Source: Roseofilum acuticapitatum BLCC-M154
GTDB lineage: Bacteria > Cyanobacteriota > Cyanobacteriia > Cyanobacteriales > Desertifilaceae
DNA: 61,384 nucleotides
Direction: 5' to 3'
Assembly: GCF_030068475.1 (NCBI RefSeq)
Contig: NZ_JAQOSP010000100.1
Location: 1 to 61,384 of the forward strand
A model generated the notes under the pieces. That model was given only the letters and a program-made list of their open reading frames with translations. It ran no database searches and had not been told where the DNA came from. The position numbers and the translations under genes are program-made. Every line of letters begins with the position of its first letter. The stretch's first letter is position 1. Below, in pieces: positions 45,297 through 54,345 of the stretch.

Positions 45297-46922
45297 ATGT
45301 ATACTCGTTTTCTCTCTGCTGCTCTGCTCAGTCTCGCTCCTAGCCTAGCTCTTACTCTTCCCAGTGTCGCCAACCCGGTGATTGACCGCATCGCCTCAGA
45401 AATTACGGTTCGCATTGAGGGGCCCCAGGGGGGTAGCGGAGTCATTTTTACCACAGAAAACCAAGTGTATTATGTAGTCACCAATGCCCATGTGGTCGAT
45501 CGAACGGGAGACTATACCATTATTACTCCAGATGGCGATCGCTATCGGGTCAGCCCTTCCCATCGGTTGCGGATGCCAGGAGAAGATATCGCCATCCTAG
45601 CCTTTCACAGTCCAAAAACCTATCGCACCGCCGACATAGGTAATCCGGAAGCAGAAGAAGTCGGAAACCCCATTTATGTAGCCGGTTGGCCCCGCTCTGG
45701 AGGCTCCGTTCCCCAACGAATTTTCGTTAATACCGAAGGGGAATTGATCCAACTGCTTCAGGGGGTCGATCAAAGCCAACTGCCCTTAAATTATACTAAT
45801 ATAGTGCGCGTGGGCATGAGTGGTGGCCCAGTATTAAACAAACGAGGGGAAATTATCGGTATTAATCGCTTAGTTCAGTTAGTCGAAGATACGGATCAAA
45901 TCGTTGCTGCTGGCATTAAAATCGATAAAATTTTAACCTGGTGGGAAAGCACTCCAAAACCCACCCCCACCGCAGCCGATTCTAGAGCCGTGGTGAGTGA
46001 AACCCCCGCTCCAGCCACAGAAGCAGTTGTAGCCGGAGGATATCAGTTAAGTCAAACCCTACACCGGGAAGGGGGATTTTTAGGCGCAGTAGTAATAGGA
46101 GATACTATACTCATCAGTGGTCATAGTGATGGGCAAATTATCCTCTGGAATTTAGCCACCGGAGAGTCCATCAAAACCCTCACCGGTCATCAAAAAGCCA
46201 TCAATACTTTAGTCATCACTCCTGACGGTAAAACCCTCATTAGTGGAAGCGAAGACCGCACCATTAAGCTCTGGAATTTGCCCTCTGGAGAACTGCAAAA
46301 AACCCTCACCGGTCATCGAGATGCTGTCTCTGCTTTAGCCCTCTCTCCTGACGGTCAAACCCTCGTTTCTGGCGGATGGGATCAACAAGTTATCATTTGG
46401 AATCTCAACACCTATGAAATACTAGAAACCCTTGCCGGTCATCAAGGTTTAATCAGTTCTTTAGCCATTTCTGCCGATGGTAAATGGTTAATTAGTGGCT
46501 CCCAAGATACCACGATTCGAGTTTGGGAATTACCCAGTTTTAAGTTAACCAAAGTTCTCAAAGGTCATCGTTTATCGGTTCTCGCTTTAGCCCTCAGTGT
46601 CGATAGTCAAACCCTAGCTAGTAGCGGTGGAGAAGGAGATATCAACATCTGGAGTTTAGCCACAGGGGAATTGCAACGAACCCTTAAAGGTCACACGGAT
46701 GGCGTTTGGTCTTTAGCACTAGAAGAAGATAATCAAACCCTGATTAGTGGCAGTTGGGATAAGACAATTCGCTTTTGGAATATACAGACTGGTCAGTTAC
46801 AGTCCACCGTGAAAGAACATTCAGATTATGTCGTTTTCCTGGGGTTGAGTGCTAAGGATCGCAGGCTCGTTTCCGGGGGATTAGATAATCAGATTTTAAT
46901 TTGGCAGCATCAGGGCAATTAA
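45297..46922 (+). CDS. Secreted trypsin-like serine protease with seven-blade WD40 propeller
   Basis: 541-aa fusion protein. A Sec signal peptide (MYTRFLSAALLSLAPSLALT) is followed by a trypsin-fold domain (about 25-215). The catalytic triad is His65 (TNAHVVD), Asp97 (GEDIAIL) and Ser175 (VGMSGGPV). A Pro/Thr linker leads to seven WD40 repeats (about 245-541), beginning GHSDGQIILWNLATGES. It is therefore probably active in the periplasm, the propeller giving substrate or partner choice. A TTG two codons upstream is possible. The upstream gene encodes a lipoprotein on the same strand. Confidence 0.88.
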   Translation: MYTRFLSAALLSLAPSLALTLPSVANPVIDRIASEITVRIEGPQGGSGVIFTTENQVYYVVTNAHVVDRTGDYTIITPDGDRYRVSPSHRLRMPGEDIAILAFHSPKTYRTADIGNPEAEEVGNPIYVAGWPRSGGSVPQRIFVNTEGELIQLLQGVDQSQLPLNYTNIVRVGMSGGPVLNKRGEIIGINRLVQLVEDTDQIVAAGIKIDKILTWWESTPKPTPTAADSRAVVSETPAPATEAVVAGGYQLSQTLHREGGFLGAVVIGDTILISGHSDGQIILWNLATGESIKTLTGHQKAINTLVITPDGKTLISGSEDRTIKLWNLPSGELQKTLTGHRDAVSALALSPDGQTLVSGGWDQQVIIWNLNTYEILETLAGHQGLISSLAISADGKWLISGSQDTTIRVWELPSFKLTKVLKGHRLSVLALALSVDSQTLASSGGEGDINIWSLATGELQRTLKGHTDGVWSLALEEDNQTLISGSWDKTIRFWNIQTGQLQSTVKEHSDYVVFLGLSAKDRRLVSGGLDNQILIWQHQGN

Positions 46923-46973
46923 TTCAGGAAGAAAAAATAATGCCCCATTGTTAATTATTAGTTATTAATTGAT

Positions 46974-47744
46974 ATGATGTTTGATTTTTGGGTAAGAACC
47001 AGTGGAACCTGGATGAATGTGGCAACCGTATTAGTAGGAACGGGGTTAGGGTTGTTGCTGAAAAATCAATTGCCCCAGCGCATTCAAAATACCATTACTC
47101 AAGGAATGGGATTAATTACTCTGTATTTGGGGATGAGTATGGCGGGTAATTTAACTCAAGGGCAAGCGGGAACAGTTGATGGGGTGGTTTTGGCGGTGAT
47201 GAGTTTAACTTTGGGTGGATTGTTGGGGGAATGGTGGCAACTGGAAGAGCGACTGAATGCTATTGGTTCTCAACTGAAGATCTGGTTTCGGGGAGGGGGA
47301 CGGTTTACGGAAGGGTTTGTTACCGCGAGTTTACTTTTTTGTGTGGGGCCGTTAACCTTGATTGGTTCCCTGAATAATGGACTAACGGGTGATAATAGTT
47401 TAATTGCTCTGAAAGCAACCATGGATGGTTTGGTGTCTATTGCGCTGACTGGGAGTTATGGCATTGGTGTGGGGTTTTCTATCTTCACCATTATCATCGT
47501 TCAAGGGGGAATTTCTTTACTCGCCGGTAGCCTGACTCATATTGTACCCGACCCAGCCAACGACCCACGCATTTTTCTGGTGACTGGAGTGGGGGGAATT
47601 ATTATGCTAGGCTTGGGCTTGAATTTGCTTAATATCGGTAAGCTGCGGATTGCCTCATTTTTACCTGCATTGGCGTTAGCACCGTTGATTTATGCGATCG
47701 CCCAAACCATTCAGAGAACGATCGCCTCTTGGTTTACCCCCTAA
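46974..47744 (+). CDS. DUF554 family membrane protein
   Basis: 256-aa membrane protein of the YqgA/DUF554 family, with six or seven hydrophobic helices and the typical conserved GTGLGLLLKNQLPQRIQNTI N-terminus, the family LLFCVGPLTLIGSLNNGLTGD segment and ALKATMDGLVSIAL. The family function is not established. It is 52 bases after the protease-WD40 gene and 49 bases before the GrrA start on the same strand. Confidence 0.92.
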   Translation: MMFDFWVRTSGTWMNVATVLVGTGLGLLLKNQLPQRIQNTITQGMGLITLYLGMSMAGNLTQGQAGTVDGVVLAVMSLTLGGLLGEWWQLEERLNAIGSQLKIWFRGGGRFTEGFVTASLLFCVGPLTLIGSLNNGLTGDNSLIALKATMDGLVSIALTGSYGIGVGFSIFTIIIVQGGISLLAGSLTHIVPDPANDPRIFLVTGVGGIIMLGLGLNLLNIGKLRIASFLPALALAPLIYAIAQTIQRTIASWFTP

Positions 47745-47792
47745 TCTAGACCATGCTATCCTTTGAGAGCCTCTTATGCAAAGGAGTTATTG

Positions 47793-48155
47793 ATGAAAAT
47801 TACGACCAGTACCGGCTTAGTCGGTTTCTTATTAGCTCTATCGGCTTTGAGCGGTTCCCCAGCTCAGGCAACAGGAAGTGTATCTGAATTTTCTCACCCC
47901 TCTTCTAACCTGGAACAGCGCTTAAATCGCTTAACGGAAACCTTACAAAATCGCGAGCAACAGTTAGACTCAATTCCCCAATCTACGGAAACTGAACATA
48001 GCAAGGATATCGCCCAATTTCGTAATGTTTTCCGCAATGGGGGTGGCTTCAGAAATAGTGGCGGATGGCGCAATGGCGGCAGTTTTCGGAATGGGGGTGG
48101 ATGGCGCAATGGATGGCGCGATGGGGGTGGTTTTGTGAACTTCCGCAATTTTTAG
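47793..48155 (+). CDS. GrrA/OscA1-type cyclophane-containing RiPP precursor, orphan
   Basis: Precursor peptide of 120 aa. The leader is MKITTSTGLVGFLLALSALS with a Sec-like hydrophobic stretch. A charged middle contains LEQRLNRLTETLQNREQQ. The core (about 76-120) is a Gly/Asn/Arg/Phe/Trp repeat. It carries nine aromatic-X-Asn/Asp triplets: FRN at 76, 80, 86, 98 and 117; WRN at 92 and 104; WRD at 108; FVN at 114. The SPASM radical SAM enzyme GrrM joins such triplets into three-residue cyclophanes. GGAG ribosome-binding site before the ATG. No grrM lies beside it in this window. Confidence 0.9.
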   Translation: MKITTSTGLVGFLLALSALSGSPAQATGSVSEFSHPSSNLEQRLNRLTETLQNREQQLDSIPQSTETEHSKDIAQFRNVFRNGGGFRNSGGWRNGGSFRNGGGWRNGWRDGGGFVNFRNF

Positions 48156-48243
48156 GCAGAACCCAGAACCCGCATCACGGGGAAAGCAGGGAGCTGTAGA
48201 AAATTGATCGAAATGATCGATAGTAGATTTCCTCCATGGTAGT

Positions 48244-48312
48244 GAACCTGTCCCTACGATCGGTGTGTTTCAAACTACGATGATTTACTGTAGGGGTGGG
48301 TTCTCTAGGATC
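48244..48312. repeat. Imperfect GTAGGGG foldback
   Basis: GAACCTGTCCCTAC at the left and GTAGGGGTGGGTTC at the right form an imperfect inverted repeat related to the GTAGGGGCG family at 25653 and 27236. It lies between the GrrA-like gene and argJ; the spacer contains no gene I can support. Confidence 0.55.
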
Positions 48313-48434
48313 TAGGGGAGCATAAACAATTTAGCTATAGAATCTTAAGGGGTGCTTCAAATCCATTAACCATTCCCCCCACAAGGCGCTATAATTGCCT
48401 CTCGTACCCATTGACAGCAGGGGAATTTACAGGT

Positions 48435-49676
48435 ATGTCAGACTGGCAATTAATAGAAGGTGGAGTCACTGCCCCCAAGGGATATCAAGCCGCAGGCATT
48501 ACAGCAGGGTTAAAAGCTTCAGGACAACCCGACTTAGCCTTGATTGTATCAGATGTGGAGGCGATCGCCGCCGGAGTCTTTACTACGGTACAAGTTCGCG
48601 CTGCTTGCGTAGACTATTGTCGTCAACGCTTAGAGCAAAAAGCGAGTGCTAAAGCGATTTTATGTAACTCCGGTCAAGCCAATGCCGCCACAGGGGAAGC
48701 AGGATGGCAAGATGCCCTAGAGTGTGCATCCCTGTTGGGAGAAGCTCTGAATGTCGATCCCAATTCGATCCTTTTGGCCTCTACAGGGGTGATCGGTCAA
48801 CGGATCAAAATGGACATCATGCGATCGGGTATTCCCCAAGTAGTCTCTAGTTTATCTAGTGAAGGATCGAAGACGGCTGCTAGAGCGATTATGACCACAG
48901 ATTTAGTGCCGAAAACCATTGCTCTAGAGGCTCAATTTGGCGATCGCCCCGTGCGTGTTGGCGGTATTGCCAAAGGCTCCGGGATGATCCATCCCAACAT
49001 GGCCACCATGCTCTCCTTCGTCACTTGTGATGCCACCGTTTCGCCCCATCTCTGGCAAGAAATGCTCAGTCGAGCGGCTAACCGCAGCTTTAACCAAATT
49101 ACGGTTGATGGCGATACCAGCACCAATGATAGCTTGATTGCCCTGGCCAACGGTCAATCCCGCACTCCAGCCATTACCACCATGGGGCCAGAAGCAGAAA
49201 AACTCGAAGCCATGCTAACCGCAGTGTGCCAGCATCTAGCCAAGGCCATGGCTCGTGATGGAGAAGGAGCCACCTGTTTAGTCGAAGTCGAAGTCTCTGG
49301 TGCAGATAATGAACAAGCTGCCAGTCAAGTCGCCAAAACTATTGTCGGTTCTTCCCTAGTTAAATCGGCTATTTTTGGCCGTGACCCCAACTGGGGACGC
49401 ATTGCCGCAGCAGCAGGCCGTGCTGGAGTCCACTTTGAAGCCGAAAACCTGAATATTATGTTAGGTGACTTCAAGATGATGGAAAATGGCCAACCCCTCA
49501 CTTTTGACCGGGATGGGGCTAGTCAATACATGAAACAAGCGGCCCAAGGCGCATATTTACAAGACGATACGGTGAAAATCGGCGTTTCCATCGGCAATGG
49601 CCCCGGTACTGCCAAGGCTTGGGGATGCGATCTCAGCTACGATTACGTGAAAATAAACGCTGAATACACCACTTAG
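48435..49676 (+). CDS. argJ: Bifunctional glutamate N-acetyltransferase / N-acetylglutamate synthase
   Basis: Bifunctional ArgJ of the cyclic arginine pathway, 413 aa. The self-cleavage site, with its catalytic Thr nucleophile, is in KGSGMIHPNMATMLSF (cleaved between Ala and Thr). Flanking family blocks are GQANAATG and FGRDPNWGRI. I chose ATG (MSDWQLIEGGVTAP), since the open frame from a TTG eight codons upstream adds residues not seen in the family. The gene is alone on its strand; an STRR lies downstream. Confidence 0.94.
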   Translation: MSDWQLIEGGVTAPKGYQAAGITAGLKASGQPDLALIVSDVEAIAAGVFTTVQVRAACVDYCRQRLEQKASAKAILCNSGQANAATGEAGWQDALECASLLGEALNVDPNSILLASTGVIGQRIKMDIMRSGIPQVVSSLSSEGSKTAARAIMTTDLVPKTIALEAQFGDRPVRVGGIAKGSGMIHPNMATMLSFVTCDATVSPHLWQEMLSRAANRSFNQITVDGDTSTNDSLIALANGQSRTPAITTMGPEAEKLEAMLTAVCQHLAKAMARDGEGATCLVEVEVSGADNEQAASQVAKTIVGSSLVKSAIFGRDPNWGRIAAAAGRAGVHFEAENLNIMLGDFKMMENGQPLTFDRDGASQYMKQAAQGAYLQDDTVKIGVSIGNGPGTAKAWGCDLSYDYVKINAEYTT

Positions 49677-49677
49677 G

Positions 49678-49720
49678 GAATAGGGAATGGGGAATAGGGA
49701 ATCTCCCCATCCCCATCACC
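49678..49720. repeat. STRR-like GGGAATA repeat
   Basis: GGGAATAGGGAATGGGGAAT followed by AGGGAATCTCCCCATCCCC directly after the argJ stop. Same family as the arrays near 14430 and 38632. Confidence 0.6.
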
Positions 49721-49800
49721 AACAAACTTAAACAAAAGGCCCCAGGGGGGTTAAAATAGGATGCCAATGATTGCATAATCTAAATCGACCCAGCGTTTTT

Positions 49801-50361
49801 ATGATTTCGAGTAACGATTTTAGAACGGGCGTGACCATCGAACTCGATGGCAGTGTATGGCGGGTAATCGAGTTCTTGCATGTTAAACCAGGTAAGGGAT
49901 CTGCCTTTGTCCGCACGAAGCTGAAGAATGCCCAAACGGGAAGTGTAATTGAGCGAACTTTCCGCGCCGGGGAAACAGTCCCTCAAGCGAATTTAGAGAA
50001 GAATACAAAACAGTTTACTTATCGCGATGCGAATCAGTTAGTGTTCATGGATATGGTGACCTATGAAGAGAGTCGCCTCAATGAAGACCAAATTGGCGAT
50101 CGCGTTAAGTATCTTAAAGAAGGAATGGAAGTGAATATCCTCACCTGGGGTGAGAGAGTGATCGATGTGGAATTGCCCAACTCCGTTGTTTTAGAAGTTG
50201 TAGAAACCGATCCAGGAGTCAAGGGAGATACGGCTACGGGAGGCACGAAACCAGCTACCGTGGAAACCGGCGCTCAGGTGATGGTTCCTTTGTTTATCTC
50301 CATTGGTGAAAAGATTAAAATCGATACCCGTGATGATAGCTATTTAGGTCGAGAAAAGTAA
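49801..50361 (+). CDS. efp: Elongation factor P
   Basis: EF-P of 186 aa relieves ribosome stalling at polyproline. It starts [20 protein letters not shown]; the tip carries the modification-type Lys in [17 protein letters not shown]. The downstream domain contains [21 protein letters not shown] and [10 protein letters not shown]. The frame is open ten codons upstream; this ATG gives the standard start. It is followed by accB (64 bases apart), a gene pair common in cyanobacteria. Confidence 0.96.
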   Translation: MISSNDFRTGVTIELDGSVWRVIEFLHVKPGKGSAFVRTKLKNAQTGSVIERTFRAGETVPQANLEKNTKQFTYRDANQLVFMDMVTYEESRLNEDQIGDRVKYLKEGMEVNILTWGERVIDVELPNSVVLEVVETDPGVKGDTATGGTKPATVETGAQVMVPLFISIGEKIKIDTRDDSYLGREK

Positions 50362-50425
50362 TTCCATCAACTTAATCTGTTTAAAAACATTACATTCCAA
50401 GCACTAGAGAAAGGGTGAAGCAACT

Positions 50426-50914
50426 GTGAATTTGAACTTTGACGAACTCCGTGAACTACTTACTACTTTAAGTCAAACCGATATTGCGGAGTTGACGTTG
50501 AAGAGTGATGCCTTTGAACTGACAGTTCGTAAGGGAGAAACTGGCGCTATTGCCAGCGTATCTCATGTTGCTGTCTCTTCCCCGGTTGTCCAAAGTCCAG
50601 TCCCTACCCCCACACAGCTCGCTCCACCCACACCTCCAGTCAGTGAACCCTCTCCACCTCCTCTAGAGCAAAAATTAGAAGAGATTAAGTCCCCAATGGT
50701 GGGGACATTCTATCGCGCTCCAGCTCCAGATGAACCGCCTTTTACGGAGGTGGGCGCTCGCATTCGGGTGGGGGATACGGTGTGTATTATTGAGGCGATG
50801 AAGTTGATGAATGAGCTGGAGGCGGAAGTCTCTGGAGAAGTGGTAGAAATCTTGGTGGACAATGCCCAACCGGTTGAGTTTGGACAGGTGTTAATGAGAG
50901 TGAAACCGAATTAG
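50426..50914 (+). CDS. accB: Biotin carboxyl carrier protein of acetyl-CoA carboxylase
   Basis: BCCP subunit of acetyl-CoA carboxylase, 162 aa. The GTG start is supported by [15 protein letters not shown], the family N-terminus. A Pro-rich linker follows (about 50-85), then the biotinyl domain with the EAMKLMNE motif, whose Lys is biotinylated. It ends at VLMRVKPN. Co-transcription with efp is likely. Confidence 0.95.
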   Translation: MNLNFDELRELLTTLSQTDIAELTLKSDAFELTVRKGETGAIASVSHVAVSSPVVQSPVPTPTQLAPPTPPVSEPSPPPLEQKLEEIKSPMVGTFYRAPAPDEPPFTEVGARIRVGDTVCIIEAMKLMNELEAEVSGEVVEILVDNAQPVEFGQVLMRVKPN

Positions 50915-50931
50915 GGTTAACTGCCTGGATT

Positions 50932-51051
50932 TCACTTTTTATCCTGCTCATTAAAACCGGCTAATCCTTGGAAGAGCATGACTAAACCGCCGATGGCAAT
51001 GGCGATCGCTAATCCCCCCGCAATCCAATCTAAAACCTGTGTATTTTCCAT
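50932..51051 (-). CDS. 39-aa single-pass membrane peptide
   Basis: On the minus strand, ATG is preceded by AGAGGA (ribosome-binding-like), and the frame reads MENTQVLDWIAGGLAIAIAI, then GGLVMLFQGLAGFNEQDKK, then stop. One hydrophobic helix (about 9-27) is flanked by short polar ends. The pattern is like the small membrane subunits of cyanobacterial complexes; I cannot match it to PsbX, PetM or other known ones. It sits between accB and murD, convergent with accB. Confidence 0.6.
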   Translation of the reverse strand: MENTQVLDWIAGGLAIAIAIGGLVMLFQGLAGFNEQDKK

Positions 51052-51172
51052 GATTCCTCTGAGTGTTGGCTATCTTTGAATAGGCTTGAAGTGTGATTCA
51101 CTCCAACTCAAAGGTTCAGAATATCACACAAACCCTTATCATTAAGTAACAAACCCTTGTTGCTAAAAAGAT

Positions 51173-52534
51173 ATGCCCCTTGCTCATGTGATTGGTTTAG
51201 GTAAATCGGGAATCGCAGCCGCTAAACTGCTACACCGCCAAGGATGGCAGGTAAAAGTGAGCGATCGCCAAATCTCAGACTCCTTACGCCAACAACAGAA
51301 AACTCTTCAGGATCTGGGAATTGCCTGCGAGATCGGACATTCCTTTAGTCTAGAGGATACCCCGCTTCCCGAACAAATTGTGGTTAGTCCTGGGGTTCCC
51401 TGGGATATTCCGATATTGCTGCAAGCTAGAGCGCAAGGCATTGAAACTCTGGGGGAAATGGAACTCGCTTGGCGAGAACTCAAGGATATTCCTTGGGTAG
51501 GGGTTACGGGAACCAATGGGAAAACCACCACTACGGCTTTAATTGCGGCGATTTTCCAGACGGCTGGCTTCCATGCTCCTGCCTGTGGTAATATTGGCTA
51601 CGCTGCCTGCGAGTTGGCCCTGGGGGAAAAACGCCCCGATTGGGTGATTGCGGAAATTAGTAGTTATCAGATTGAATCTTCCTCTACCCTGTCTCCGCAA
51701 ATTGGGGTTTGGACAACGTTTACCCCCGATCATCTCAATCGCCATAAAACCCTGGAAAATTATTACACCATTAAAGCGCAACTTTTGCGGCGATCGCATC
51801 AGCAAGTCTTGAATGGCGATGATGCCTATTTACATCAAGTTGGCCTCGAACAATGGCCTGATGCCTATTGGACTAGCACTCAAGGCAAACAGCATTTAGT
51901 CACCTCTCCCCAAAAGGGTATTTATATTCAAGACCGATGGGTAATAGTGCAAGGAGACCCCATTTTACCGGCTGCCAGCTTAAGGATGGTGGGGGCCCAT
52001 AATCAGCAAAATCTCTTAATGGCTGTGGCTGTGGCTCGGTTAGCGGGTATTGAACGGGAAGCCATTGCTGAGGCGATTGTCACTTTTCCCGGCGTTCCCC
52101 ATCGCTTAGAACTCATTTGTACCCTGGATCAAATTGACTTTATTAATGATAGTAAAGCCACCAATTATGATGCTGCCGAAGTCGGGTTATCCGCAGTGCC
52201 AGCGCCAGTTATTTTAATTGCTGGTGGAGAAGCCAAAGAAGGCGATGATACCCAATGGTTGCATCGGATTAAATCTAAAGCAGCAGCCGTCCTCCTCATT
52301 GGCGATGCTGCTCCCCATTTTGCCCAACGCCTACAAGCTGTCGGTTATCATGGCTATGAAATCCTGGAAACCTTGGATCGAGCTATCCCCCGCTCCTTAG
52401 TCCTAGCCCAACACTATAAAGCTAAAGGGGTATTATTTTCCCCTGCCTGCGCCAGTTTCGATCAATATGCCAATTTTGAACAACGGGGCGATCATTTTCG
52501 CCAGTTGTGTTTAGAAATGACAGGTAAGAGCTGA
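51173..52534 (+). CDS. murD: UDP-N-acetylmuramoyl-L-alanine--D-glutamate ligase
   Basis: MurD of peptidoglycan synthesis, 453 aa, begins [20 protein letters not shown] (UDP-binding N domain). The central ATP-binding loop is [31 protein letters not shown] and the C-terminal [20 protein letters not shown] are the conserved Mur ligase ends. It stands alone; a repeat cluster follows its stop. Confidence 0.96.
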   Translation: MPLAHVIGLGKSGIAAAKLLHRQGWQVKVSDRQISDSLRQQQKTLQDLGIACEIGHSFSLEDTPLPEQIVVSPGVPWDIPILLQARAQGIETLGEMELAWRELKDIPWVGVTGTNGKTTTTALIAAIFQTAGFHAPACGNIGYAACELALGEKRPDWVIAEISSYQIESSSTLSPQIGVWTTFTPDHLNRHKTLENYYTIKAQLLRRSHQQVLNGDDAYLHQVGLEQWPDAYWTSTQGKQHLVTSPQKGIYIQDRWVIVQGDPILPAASLRMVGAHNQQNLLMAVAVARLAGIEREAIAEAIVTFPGVPHRLELICTLDQIDFINDSKATNYDAAEVGLSAVPAPVILIAGGEAKEGDDTQWLHRIKSKAAAVLLIGDAAPHFAQRLQAVGYHGYEILETLDRAIPRSLVLAQHYKAKGVLFSPACASFDQYANFEQRGDHFRQLCLEMTGKS

Positions 52535-52585
52535 GAATTTAGGGGAATAAATTTCAAATTTGATATTATGGAGTGGGAGCATCTT

Positions 52586-52760
52586 CCTCCCTAGATTTTT
52601 AATTAGGGTATTTAACCGAATTTGATACAGCGCAAAGCGCTGTATTGGTGGACAGTAGGAAAAGATCCCCCCTAGCCCCCCTTAAAAAGGGGGGAATAAG
52701 AAAGTCCCCCTTTTTAAGGGGGATTTTCCGCAAGCGGACATGAAAGGGGGATCAAAATGT
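52586..52760. repeat. MITE-like repeat cluster (all modules)
   Basis: In order: TCCCTAGATTTTTAATTAGG, the hairpin ATACAGCGC-AAA-GCGCTGTAT, GGTGGACAGTAGGAAAAGAT, a C/G run block with GGGGGGAATAAGAAAGTCCC, TTTTCCGCAAGCGGACATGA, and GGGGGATCAAAATGTCCC. Parts recur at 1-45, 18401-18560, 36511-36599. This is the most complete copy in the window. It contains no reading frame. It lies between murD and two membrane proteins. Confidence 0.75.
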
Positions 52761-52792
52761 CCCACATAAAGCGCGAAAACTGCTGTATGATA

Positions 52793-53524
52793 TTATCTCC
52801 CACTCACCTGTTGCAATTTCCTCAGTTCCCGATGAACACTAATGCCAATTTCCAACGTTTCATTAATTAAGCGTCCATAATGACCATCTTGACCTTGAAC
52901 ATCAAAATCAATTAAATCCGACAAATTGCGATCTAATTGATGGAACAAATCATCGGGTAATTGGACTTGATGATACTCGCGCACCAGTCGTTCTGCTTTC
53001 AGGGCATGGATAAAGCTATCTTTAGTAATTTTTAGGGCTTGAACCATTTGATGACGATTCTCAGTATCTTGCTCCATATAACCGTCAGTAATTAACCCAT
53101 CCATGCGATAGAATATGGTGACAATGCGCTCATAATTGTCCAGTTCATTTAAAAGATTGAGCAAGTAAATTAAAGGTTTAGAATTTAAATAAACGTAGAG
53201 ATTAATCATCAAAAACAAAAAAGCAGTCAACCCCAAGCTAGAGGCGACGGGTAGCCAGTAATTCGGATTAGCGCTATTCCAGGAATTTTTAATCACCAGT
53301 AGTGTTGTACCAGAAGCAATCACTAAGGTGAGGAAAAATAACCCTAACTCTAATCCCGAAAATTTCAGCAGAGCTGCATTTCTTTTTTCCTCATTAGATT
53401 CCTGATGACTAACTTTCGCCCAAACCCGATAATATTCTCCCAGGAAACTATCATGGATAGAAATACCACTGATTTTTTGCAGGGTTTCATCGGATATTCG
53501 CAGATCTTCTGAGTCTGAATTCAT
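52793..53524 (-). CDS. Hypothetical membrane protein, 243 aa
   Basis: No family recognised. Cytoplasmic, acidic N-terminus (NSDSEDLRISDETLQKISG). Two hydrophobic helices (about 55-76 and 90-112) are separated by a short loop. The C-terminal 130 residues are charged and helical (HQMVQALKITKDSFIHALKAER, QLDRNLSDLIDFD). The 39-base spacing to the downstream membrane gene is compatible with an operon (this gene lies after the 224-aa gene on the minus strand). Function unknown. Confidence 0.7.
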   Translation of the reverse strand: MNSDSEDLRISDETLQKISGISIHDSFLGEYYRVWAKVSHQESNEEKRNAALLKFSGLELGLFFLTLVIASGTTLLVIKNSWNSANPNYWLPVASSLGLTAFLFLMINLYVYLNSKPLIYLLNLLNELDNYERIVTIFYRMDGLITDGYMEQDTENRHQMVQALKITKDSFIHALKAERLVREYHQVQLPDDLFHQLDRNLSDLIDFDVQGQDGHYGRLINETLEIGISVHRELRKLQQVSGR

Positions 53525-53563
53525 AATGATTTGGGGACAACATACAGATGGGATTGAGTGAAA

Positions 53564-54238
53564 TTAGTTAAATAAAGCAAGAAACGACCTGAAAACCGCA
53601 CTATAAAAATTACTTTCTAGAGGACGGAACAGTTCAAATGCTTTGCCTGGAGTTCCCATAAAAGGCCGCAGTGTCCAACCAAGTTGACTGCCAATGATAC
53701 CATAGAGGAACAACCATCCTAACAGAATTTTGTGGCGAATTTCATACCCAATATCATCGGTTTTCATCAGTTTTTTCATGCTTTCGTAAAAGAACTGAAT
53801 CCCGAAACATCCTGTGATTCCTAAAATTAAAACATTCAAGAGGAGATAAAAGTGATAGTCGGGGATACTTAAGAGAAAGAAAACGGTAATAGGTGCAAAG
53901 CCACACAGTAAAATGCTAATCAATCCCATGGCACTCATGAGTAAACAAAGATATTGTTCGGGATTGCATTTAGAGCCAAATAAGACATTAAATAGATATA
54001 AAGTCGGAAAACAGATGATTAAGGTGAGTAAGTATAGGGCGGGGAGTTTGATGCTAGAGACTAGGGATTGATACCAATGACCATAGGCTCCCATAATCAA
54101 TCCATAAAAGGCGAAAAATAGAGAACTAGAAATGAATAATCCCGTAATTTTGGATTTAATTTTAATCCCTTGGTAAATTTCATCCATGAATGAATTTCGC
54201 TCTCGAAGCATCTGCATGACGATGGAAAAATAATTCAT
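53564..54238 (-). CDS. Hypothetical multipass membrane protein, 224 aa
   Basis: About six hydrophobic helices (starting SKITGLFISSSLFFAFYGLI; others near 65-85, 98-118, 122-150 and 170-188). N-terminal sequence MNYFSIVMQMLRERNSFMDE is charged. Some databases list similar bacterial proteins under 'actin-binding WH2 domain', but I see no WH2 motif and make no functional claim. Probably co-transcribed with the 243-aa protein downstream. Confidence 0.65.
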   Translation of the reverse strand: MNYFSIVMQMLRERNSFMDEIYQGIKIKSKITGLFISSSLFFAFYGLIMGAYGHWYQSLVSSIKLPALYLLTLIICFPTLYLFNVLFGSKCNPEQYLCLLMSAMGLISILLCGFAPITVFFLLSIPDYHFYLLLNVLILGITGCFGIQFFYESMKKLMKTDDIGYEIRHKILLGWLFLYGIIGSQLGWTLRPFMGTPGKAFELFRPLESNFYSAVFRSFLALFN

Positions 54239-54345
54239 AATTCTTGACTTTTTAAGTAATGTATTATAATGGAATGACTGAAAAAATAATTTTCAAGTTC
54301 CCATGTTCTATTGTAAGCTGAATTTTGGGGATGAATATCAATTGT

